Shown: positions 1 to 6,926 of the stretch, piece by piece
Position numbering within the stretch: position 1 is the stretch's first letter
How the letters are laid out: each line of letters begins with the position of its first letter
NCBI GenBank assembly: GCA_017938145.1
Contig: JAGBCB010000025.1
Span: 1-41,707, forward strand
Origin: Lachnospiraceae bacterium
GTDB taxonomy: Bacteria; Bacillota; Clostridia; Lachnospirales; Lachnospiraceae
Direction: 5' to 3'
Length of the DNA stretch: 41,707 nucleotides
The notes under the pieces: model-generated
What the model saw: only the letters and a program-made list of their open reading frames with translations
Told to the model about the DNA's origin: nothing
Database searches by the model: none
Program-made: the position numbers and the translations under genes

Positions 1-51
1 ATAGTATAATCTTTAAATGTTGGCATGTCTTATTATATCACATAATAAGGC

Positions 52-89
52 AAAAGTGGAGAATGGCTGGTAACCTTCTCCACTTTTTT
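52..89. terminator. Intrinsic terminator, possibly bidirectional
   Basis: A perfect 12-bp stem (52-63 with 76-87, loop 64-75) is followed by a T-run on the plus strand (84-89). Read on the minus strand the same hairpin is followed by four T, so it may also end the opp operon transcript that arrives from the right. Nothing else is recognisable in bases 1-151. Confidence 0.75.
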
Positions 90-151
90 CTTGAAAAGAG
101 GGCATCCCTCAAGTCAATTCATGACTTTTGGGACACCCTCCACATAATATT

Positions 152-571
152 TTATACGTTATAAAACTTTGCATACCAGATAAACGTAAGGACAGCTCCG
201 ATAACAGTAAAGATAAGTCCGGTCAAAAGAATATGACTGTTGCTACGGGTTTTCGCTTCATTAAGCTTACGGGCACGGTAGTCGATGTATCTTTCCTGCT
301 TTGTTCTTCCCATGGGAATAAACGTAAGGAACGCCGTCTTCAGAACGAATCCTATACCGATAAGTGCACCCTCGCCGCTGATGTACATCATAGCCGCAAA
401 AAGCGTCATTAGTATACCTGCAACAAAGCAGGCATCTGCTATTATCCGGATATTTACCGCCACACTTTCTGTAAAAAAGCCGTTGGACCAAACTACCAGA
501 AAAGCGATAATTATCTCAATAGCAAAACAAACCGCATATTTTTTTAATGTTTCTTTACTTTCCTGTTTCAC
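152..571 (-). CDS. Small membrane protein, DUF3899-like
   Basis: 139-aa protein of unknown function. Hydrophobic segments lie at about residues 12-30, 40-62 and 113-133, with a basic stretch (GRTKQERYIDYRARK) at about 88-102 between the second and third, so it should be an integral membrane protein with a charged cytoplasmic loop. Size and layout recall the DUF3899 family, but that assignment is from memory and tentative. It starts 21 nt after the oppF stop, so it is probably the last gene of the opp operon. Its role in peptide uptake, if any, cannot be read from the sequence. Confidence 0.7.
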   Translation of the reverse strand: MKQESKETLKKYAVCFAIEIIIAFLVVWSNGFFTESVAVNIRIIADACFVAGILMTLFAAMMYISGEGALIGIGFVLKTAFLTFIPMGRTKQERYIDYRARKLNEAKTRSNSHILLTGLIFTVIGAVLTFIWYAKFYNV

Positions 572-592
572 TGCTTTTAACCATCCATCCTA

Positions 593-1834
593 TTACTTGA
601 TCTGTTTTCTGTATTTTTCTTCTTCCGCATCATTACACTGTACAAAATGTCCAGGAGTAATCTCACGGAAAGAAGGTTTATCTACGGAATAATCGTGTTC
701 TGCAATCGGATTGTAATGAATTCTTGTACGCTGCTTTTCATATACCGGGTCAGGCAACGGAATTGCAGAAAGAAGAGACTTGGTATAAGGATGCAGAGGA
801 TTCTTGAAGAGTTCGTCCGAATCCGCAAGCTCTACCATCTTACCGAAGTACATAACACCGATTCTGTCGGAGAAATACTTAACTACGGACAAGTCGTGGG
901 CAATGAACATAATAGTAAGTCCCAAGCTCTCACGAAGTTCGTTGAGCAGGTTGATTACCTGTGCCTGAATGGATACGTCAAGAGCAGAAATCGGCTCATC
1001 GGCAATAATCATTTCCGGCTGCATAACAATCGCTCTTGCGATACCGATACGCTGACGCTGACCGCCGGAGAACTCATGAGGATAACGGTCTGCATGCTCA
1101 CGCACAAGACCTACTGTCTCAAGAATCTCATAAACCTTTTCGTTGATATAATCTTTATCGGTAATACCGTTGATTACAAGACCTTCTGCGATAATATCAC
1201 GTACGGTCATACGAGGGTCCAGGGAAGCAATCGGGTCCTGGAAAATCATCTGGATTTGGGTGATGAGTTTGCTCTTCTTTGCTACACGGCAACGGGTTCT
1301 GTATTCCTTTTTCAGGGCAGCAAGCTTCACGCTGTCTGCTCCGGCTGCTTTGAACTTTTCAGCATACTCGGTTTCCAAATCTTTAAGAAGGGACTCCTGA
1401 TACTGCTTATCTACTTCCTTACTGTCGGATTTTGCATCCCTGATAAGAGCACGGTTCTGCGCAATAACAGCATCACGTTCCTCTTGAACCTTTTTAATTT
1501 CTTCCTGATAACCAGCCTTCTTTTCGGTGTTCAGAAGCTTAATCTTCTTTGCGGCATCGGCACGGGCAGCGGTAATCGCATCCTTGTAGGAGCGGGTTCC
1601 TGCTCCGATTCTCTGTCCCTTGAAATAAATGTTACCGGAAGTAATATCATACAACTTAATAATGGAACGGCCGGTTGTGGTCTTTCCGCAACCGGATTCA
1701 CCTACAAGACCAAAGGATTCACCCTTATGAATCTCAAAGCTGACATCATCAACCGCTTTCATATCTTTATGGCCTAAGCGGAAATACTGGCAAAGATGGT
1801 CTACTTTTAATAATACTTCATTATTCTTCTCCAT
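593..1834 (-). CDS. oppF: Oligopeptide ABC transporter ATPase OppF with a helical insertion
   Basis: 413-aa cytoplasmic ATPase of the Opp/Dpp family, one of two subunits that power peptide import. Walker A GESGCGKT is at about 45-52, the Q-loop region IFQDPIASLDP at 197-207, signature FSGGQRQR at 255-262, Walker B MIIADEP at 275-281 and the switch His in FIAHD at 310-314. Residues about 80-188, between the Walker A region and the Q-loop, are an extra Lys/Glu/Ala-rich helical stretch absent from typical members of about 310-330 aa. The usual C-terminal cysteine cluster of the family is nearly gone, with one Cys at 400. The start overlaps the end of oppD by 14 nt and has an AGGAGG site, which indicates translational coupling. 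Confidence 0.93.
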   Translation of the reverse strand: MEKNNEVLLKVDHLCQYFRLGHKDMKAVDDVSFEIHKGESFGLVGESGCGKTTTGRSIIKLYDITSGNIYFKGQRIGAGTRSYKDAITAARADAAKKIKLLNTEKKAGYQEEIKKVQEERDAVIAQNRALIRDAKSDSKEVDKQYQESLLKDLETEYAEKFKAAGADSVKLAALKKEYRTRCRVAKKSKLITQIQMIFQDPIASLDPRMTVRDIIAEGLVINGITDKDYINEKVYEILETVGLVREHADRYPHEFSGGQRQRIGIARAIVMQPEMIIADEPISALDVSIQAQVINLLNELRESLGLTIMFIAHDLSVVKYFSDRIGVMYFGKMVELADSDELFKNPLHPYTKSLLSAIPLPDPVYEKQRTRIHYNPIAEHDYSVDKPSFREITPGHFVQCNDAEEEKYRKQIK

Positions 1835-4055
1835 GGTTGCCTCCTCTTTCTTTCATTCGCTTAATACGTTCGGTAATAATCTTTGGAAGCTCTACCTTTG
1901 GTGCATTTGGATGCAGTAACCAGGTTGCAGCAAAGTGTGTAGGAGAAACCTCATACATCGGTGGCTGCATTTCAAAGTCAATTTCCAATGCATACTTATT
2001 TCTTTCAGCAAAAGCATCACCTACCGGCGGATAAATCATGTTCGGAGGTGTACCAGGGATTGCATCCAGCTTTTCGTTGGTATCTAAGTCAGGCATGGAA
2101 GAAAGCAAAGCCCAGGTATAAGGATGCTGAGGGTTATAGAACACCTCTTCCGCTGTACCGTATTCTACGATTTTACCTGCATACATAACCGCAATTCTGT
2201 CTGCCATATTAGCAACAACACCCAGGTCATGGGTAATGAAGATAATGGAAAGGTTACGCTCCTTCTTAAGTCTGTTAATCAGCTCAAGAATCTGTGCCTG
2301 AATGGTAACGTCAAGCGCTGTTGTAGGCTCGTCACAAATAAGAATATCCGGGTTAGCGGAAAGTGCAATGGCAATAACGATACGCTGACGCATACCGCCG
2401 GAAAACTCAAACGGATACTGTCTGTAACGCATTCTCGCTTCAGGAATACCAACTTCTTCCATGAGCTTAATTGCTCTTTCCTTTGCAATATACTTGGTAA
2501 GCTTATAAACGACCTGTGCCGCTTTTTCCTTAAGGAAATCGATAATCTCTAAACAACGCTTCTCAGCGTCAAAGCTTTCTGCTGCCGCAACATCTGCATT
2601 GAACTTGTCCATAACACGGTTAAGAACAGAAACCATAGTTTCAATCTGAACTTCCGGCTCGATGATAGACATAGGAATAACTTCCCAGTCAACGGTTTTA
2701 CCCTTTGCAAGCAATGCCTCTCTCTTTGCGGTCTGACGTTTAAAGCGTTCTTCTTCCTTCGGATTGTTCTTAAGAATGAAGAAGTACTTTTCTACTTCTC
2801 GTTCCAGTGCGCCGCCAAAGGTATAAGCAATGTTGTCCTTGATAACAGCAAGCGGGTCGATGGCAGCAAGAACACTCTTGTTTACGCTCTTACAGGCAGC
2901 ATCTGCATCTTTTTCGGAAAAGTTTCCTGCTTTGAAGAAATTAATGGCATTCTCCAATGCTGCAATAGCGTCCTTCTTGTTTGCCAAAGTATTCTTAAAA
3001 GAGTACTGCACTGCAATTTTTTCCAGCGCAATAAAGGAATTCATAAAGTTCTCGTTTAAGAACTGTAAAGCCATCTCATTGGCCTCATCCGCAGACATCT
3101 TACTTAAATCTGCATTCGGATTCTTGTATACGTAATAACCGATTCTGAAGAAATTGTACGGAGTCTGCTCTAACATTTCCTTGGCGGTTTTCTTGAGCTC
3201 CTCAAGGGCTGCAACCGTTTCGGTGGATGTTTCGTTCTTAGACGCATTGCCACCGGCAAGCTTCTTAGCAGATTCCATAACGCCTACTTTTTTCCGTTCG
3301 GCGCGCATGCAGCTATCCAAGGATACCGCATGAGCTTTCAGAGTCTCACCATAATTTGATGTGAAATATTTGTCGTTAATGTCCTTAAGCTTACGCTTGA
3401 TGAGACTAAGCTTAGCTACAACATCAACCTTCTGCTTATTTTCACTGAGGAACAGAACATCTTCGATGACAGCCATCATTTCCTCTGTAGCCGTACGGGA
3501 CTCGTTGTAGCTGTTTTCCAGCTTAATTGCCTGGATATTGAAACCGTCAAAGGTCTTGATATATTTATCAACATCTGCCGCGGAAAAACCTGCAGAAGGA
3601 TTTTCTGCAAGAGCCTTTTTCATCATATCGGAAAGCTCTGCCAGAGTTTTGTTAAAGGTTTCCCTACCCTCTTTACGGTTTGCTTTATTCTTTAAAAGCA
3701 TCGCCTCGGTAATCTGCTTACCGATTCTCATGATAGGATTTAATGCGGACAAAGGGTCCTGGAAAATCATGGCGATTTTATCGCCACGAAGCTTGTGCAT
3801 TTCCTCTTCCGGAATGCGGATAAGGTCCTGACCGTCATACAGGATTTCGCCGCCCTCGTAAATGGAGTTACCTGCGGAAATACCCATGATTGCCTTAGAG
3901 GTTACGGACTTACCGGAACCGGATTCACCAACGATGGCAAGGGTTTCACCCTTGTAAAGGTCAAAGGAAATGTCACGTACTGCCTGTACTTTTCCGCCGT
4001 CGGTACGGAAGGAAACCTTCAGATTATTTACCGATAATTTAATTTCTTTATTCAT
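1821..4055 (-). CDS. oppD: Oligopeptide ABC transporter ATPase OppD with a ~400-residue insertion
   Basis: 744-aa ATPase, more than twice the usual ~335 aa. Walker A GESGSGKS is at 43-50, the Q-loop IFQDPLSALNP at 97-107, signature FSGGMRQR at 551-558, Walker B ILICDEP at 571-577 and the switch His at 609. The core is interrupted after the Q-loop: residues about 122-525 are a helix-rich, charged segment of no family known to me, after which the normal sequence resumes (EEVGIPEA). There is no frameshift or stop, and both flanks are intact, so this is a real in-frame domain. The four C-terminal Cys that normally bind an Fe-S cluster in this family are replaced (for example GDAF where GCRF is usual). 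The gene begins 2 nt after the oppC stop, with GGAGG lying in the oppC end. Confidence 0.93.
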   Translation of the reverse strand: MNKEIKLSVNNLKVSFRTDGGKVQAVRDISFDLYKGETLAIVGESGSGKSVTSKAIMGISAGNSIYEGGEILYDGQDLIRIPEEEMHKLRGDKIAMIFQDPLSALNPIMRIGKQITEAMLLKNKANRKEGRETFNKTLAELSDMMKKALAENPSAGFSAADVDKYIKTFDGFNIQAIKLENSYNESRTATEEMMAVIEDVLFLSENKQKVDVVAKLSLIKRKLKDINDKYFTSNYGETLKAHAVSLDSCMRAERKKVGVMESAKKLAGGNASKNETSTETVAALEELKKTAKEMLEQTPYNFFRIGYYVYKNPNADLSKMSADEANEMALQFLNENFMNSFIALEKIAVQYSFKNTLANKKDAIAALENAINFFKAGNFSEKDADAACKSVNKSVLAAIDPLAVIKDNIAYTFGGALEREVEKYFFILKNNPKEEERFKRQTAKREALLAKGKTVDWEVIPMSIIEPEVQIETMVSVLNRVMDKFNADVAAAESFDAEKRCLEIIDFLKEKAAQVVYKLTKYIAKERAIKLMEEVGIPEARMRYRQYPFEFSGGMRQRIVIAIALSANPDILICDEPTTALDVTIQAQILELINRLKKERNLSIIFITHDLGVVANMADRIAVMYAGKIVEYGTAEEVFYNPQHPYTWALLSSMPDLDTNEKLDAIPGTPPNMIYPPVGDAFAERNKYALEIDFEMQPPMYEVSPTHFAATWLLHPNAPKVELPKIITERIKRMKERGGNHGEE

Positions 4056-4057
4056 AA

Positions 4058-5635
4058 TTAATCCTCCGTTCCTCTGAGCGATGGGTTAAACGCATCGCGC
4101 AATCCGTTACCGAATAAGTTAAAGCTGAGCATCAAAAGAACCAGGAACATACAAGGGAACAGTGCTACGTAGCCTGCATTTGCCGTAATGGACTGCTGTC
4201 CTGCCGCAATGAGAGTACCTACACTGGTGGTATTTCCTGCTTCCAGGTTGATAATACCCAGGTAAGAAAGGCTTGTTTCGGAATAAATCATGGCAGGAAT
4301 TACCAATGCAATTCTGGTTACGATGGTACCGAGACCATTTGGTAAAATATGCTTAAACATAATTCTTGCATCTCTGGCACCCAGAGTTCTTGCCGCTAAA
4401 ATATACTCCTGATTTTTGAAACGGTAGAACTGCATTCTGGTGGTGGCAGCCATACCGATCCATCCCGTCAGGAAGAAGGCTATAAATAAAACAAGGGTCT
4501 GGCTGGATGCACCCATATGGTACTTTAACAGCGTAATAACAATCATGGTAGGTATTGCACTCAAAACTTCAGAAATTCGTTCCATGAAAAGGTCAATCTT
4601 ACCTCCGAAGTAACCGGAAATGGAACCCCAGATAACACCTACGATAAAGTTTGCTATTGCAACAACGGTTGCGAATACAAAGGAAAATCTTGCACCGTAA
4701 GCAAGGCAGGCAAAAATATCCTTACCTGTCTGGGTAGTTCCGAACCAGAAGGTTGGCTCCTTGATGCCGTCCTTTAATACTTCATTATGCTGGTAAATAT
4801 AGTACTCGTAGTACTCAGCTCTTACTTCAATACCACCGTCTACCTTACGGCCGTAAGCATAGAAGTACTGCTTTCCGTCCTCTGTTATTCCGTTTTCTCC
4901 TTCAATTCGGAGAGAGTTGTACTCAGGAATCAGACTGCTGGTATCGCCTGCTTCGTATTTCCAGTAATTCGGAATAACCATTCCGTTTTCGTCCAGCTTT
5001 GGAACAATGACGGATGCCTTTGGATTTTCTGTTACATAGTAAATGTTAGCATCATATTTATTCTTTTCCAGAGTAGGTCTGTCTTTCAGCTTAACAACAG
5101 GATAAAGCACCTGTCTGCCGGTTTCGTTCTGATATCTCTGAATGTCGTTAAATTCTTCTTGGGAAATGGTCTTATATTTACCAAAACCTACACCGTAATA
5201 GGTGTCGTAACGATAGACATAATTACCCTCTGCATTTACGGTATACTCCCCGTGTTTGATAACCTCTCTGCCTGTTTCCACAGAAAGAGCGTAATCCTTA
5301 AGGAAGGTTACGAAATTGGTTTCCTTGTCTCTGCAACCGTCCCAAAAATCAAGACCACTGTTAACAAACAGATTGTTCTTAGGCGTTACATAGGAATACA
5401 CCATATCATAATATGCCGGCTTGAACGGAGTAAAGAAAGGAGCAAGGATGGCAAACAGTACCAATATTGCAATAACGATACCGCCAACCACCGAACCTTT
5501 ATTCTTACTGAAACGGCGGAACGCACCCTGAAAATAGCTTACCGGCTTGGTTTCCAGTTTTTTGTCATGATAGATGTCATTTTTCTTAGCAAACTGAAAT
5601 TTTTCTATCGGAATGTTATTAAAAGTATTATCCAT
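4058..5635 (-). CDS. oppC: Oligopeptide ABC transporter permease OppC with an extracytoplasmic insertion
   Basis: 525-aa inner-membrane permease; typical OppC is about 300 aa. An N-terminal cytoplasmic stretch precedes TM1 at about 48-68. The conserved FGTTQTGKDI segment that usually follows shortly after TM1 appears only at 298-307, so residues about 80-292 form an inserted, Tyr-rich region that should lie outside the cell. The remaining TM helices and the EAA coupling loop (AARTLGARD at about 414-422, contacting the ATPases) look normal. It is the third gene of the operon, 2 nt from both oppB and oppD. The insert probably meets the oversized OppA (inference). Confidence 0.92.
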   Translation of the reverse strand: MDNTFNNIPIEKFQFAKKNDIYHDKKLETKPVSYFQGAFRRFSKNKGSVVGGIVIAILVLFAILAPFFTPFKPAYYDMVYSYVTPKNNLFVNSGLDFWDGCRDKETNFVTFLKDYALSVETGREVIKHGEYTVNAEGNYVYRYDTYYGVGFGKYKTISQEEFNDIQRYQNETGRQVLYPVVKLKDRPTLEKNKYDANIYYVTENPKASVIVPKLDENGMVIPNYWKYEAGDTSSLIPEYNSLRIEGENGITEDGKQYFYAYGRKVDGGIEVRAEYYEYYIYQHNEVLKDGIKEPTFWFGTTQTGKDIFACLAYGARFSFVFATVVAIANFIVGVIWGSISGYFGGKIDLFMERISEVLSAIPTMIVITLLKYHMGASSQTLVLFIAFFLTGWIGMAATTRMQFYRFKNQEYILAARTLGARDARIMFKHILPNGLGTIVTRIALVIPAMIYSETSLSYLGIINLEAGNTTSVGTLIAAGQQSITANAGYVALFPCMFLVLLMLSFNLFGNGLRDAFNPSLRGTED

Positions 5636-5637
5636 AG

Positions 5638-6645
5638 TTATTTCGCCCCCATTCTGATTCTTGGGTCAATGAAACCGTAACTGATATCGATAACGATACC
5701 TGCTGTCAGGCCGATTAACGTGTAAAAAGCGGATAACAGCATAAAGAAGTCATAGTCCTGGAAAATAATGGAGTTGAGGTAAAGTCCGCCAACACCGTTG
5801 ATTGCAAACATCTTCTCAATAATGAGGGAGCCGGACAAAACGCCGACAAACTCACCTAAGATTGCAGGGAAGATTACGACCATGGAGTTACGCATGGCAT
5901 GACGCAACACTGCCTGTCGTTTGGTAAGACCCTTGGTTCTTGCCAACAGCATAAATTCACCGGTAAGCACCTCGGAAAGCTCCGCTCTGGTAGAACGGGC
6001 ATAGCCGGCAATGGAACCGAGACACAACGCAAATACCGCAGGAATCATGGAACGGAACACTTCCCATGTGAAGTAGTCGTCACTGGTTGACATGGTAAGC
6101 GGGAACCAGCCCAGCTTAAAGCAGAATACATACTGAAGCATCAGCGCCAATACGATGTTAGGAACGGAAATCAACAAAATAATGACGACATTGATTACCT
6201 GGTCCTGCCACTTATTCTTTTTAAGGGCAGCTAAAATACCCAAACCAAGACCGATCGGAACACCGATAATGGTGGAGTAAATATTAATCAAAATGGTAGG
6301 CGGAAGATGGTTTATAAACACCTTCCAAATATTCATGTTAAGATATTCACCATAGGTGGTGGCAATACCAAAATCACCGCTGGTTACAATTCTCTTAAGA
6401 TAGGTTCCGTACTGAAGTAAAATCGGCACACGGTCATATTCCCAAACGCCGTTAGCACCTTCTCTAATGTTGGTAATCCAGCCTCTTCCCTCCAGGGTCC
6501 TCATAACAATTTCAGGGTCCTGTCCAGGAAGAACATTGGTTGGAATCGGCAGAAGCTTGATAAGCACATAAACCATTGTGAAAATGATAAAAAATGTGCA
6601 AATCATCAATCCCAAACGCTTCATCACATATTTAAACATATACAT
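5638..6645 (-). CDS. oppB: Oligopeptide ABC transporter permease OppB
   Basis: 335-aa integral membrane permease, partner of OppC. The start at 6645 (MYMFKYVMKRLG) is chosen because GAGGAG lies 9 nt upstream; an upstream extension of the frame to 6747 lacks a ribosome site and would add non-family residues. TM1 follows directly, then an outside loop (about 35-100), then further TM helices. The EAA loop with LLARTKGLTKRQAVLRHA lies in the C-terminal part. Length is near normal for the family, unlike its neighbours. It is followed 2 nt later by oppC. Confidence 0.93.
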   Translation of the reverse strand: MYMFKYVMKRLGLMICTFFIIFTMVYVLIKLLPIPTNVLPGQDPEIVMRTLEGRGWITNIREGANGVWEYDRVPILLQYGTYLKRIVTSGDFGIATTYGEYLNMNIWKVFINHLPPTILINIYSTIIGVPIGLGLGILAALKKNKWQDQVINVVIILLISVPNIVLALMLQYVFCFKLGWFPLTMSTSDDYFTWEVFRSMIPAVFALCLGSIAGYARSTRAELSEVLTGEFMLLARTKGLTKRQAVLRHAMRNSMVVIFPAILGEFVGVLSGSLIIEKMFAINGVGGLYLNSIIFQDYDFFMLLSAFYTLIGLTAGIVIDISYGFIDPRIRMGAK

Positions 6646-6850
6646 AGGCTTTTTCTCCTCTGTCTTGTAATTTTCCAATTCATATTGTTCGAGCCACAAA
6701 AACAGTTGCCTGCATGGCTCTGCACAAAAAAAGTTACACCCCGTCAAAACTCACACATAAAACATCTTGTTTTTATCAAATTTCTCGTATTCTAATTATT
6801 GCAATTATGAAAATTACCGGTTAGCTTATTATTTTTAATGTCAAATAAAC

Positions 6851-6889
6851 CGCAAACCAGCGGTGAACGATAGTCCACCGCCGTTTGCG
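6851..6889 (-). other. Intercistronic stem-loop between oppA and oppB
   Basis: Arms CGCAAAC (6851-6857) and GTTTGCG (6883-6889) continue across a small internal loop into CGGTG/CACCG (6861-6865 with 6876-6880). It lies 38 nt past the oppA stop and has no proper U-tract. Such hairpins behind binding-protein genes often protect the 3' end of the abundant binding-protein mRNA or partly stop transcription, giving OppA more copies than the membrane parts (established for other ABC operons, inferred here). Confidence 0.6.
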
Positions 6890-6926
6890 TTTATCACTTA
6901 GCGTAAATTAACTATGAAATCTAAAA

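Noticed and set aside
647-1777. Long plus-strand open frame opposite oppF (376 codons)
   Set aside because: It is a mirror of the conserved oppF gene, has no ribosome site or family resemblance, and follows the codon pattern of the opposite strand.
1821-4055. OppD insertion as an assembly error or gene fusion artefact
   Set aside because: The frame is open throughout, both flanks are intact family sequence, and composition matches the rest of the operon.
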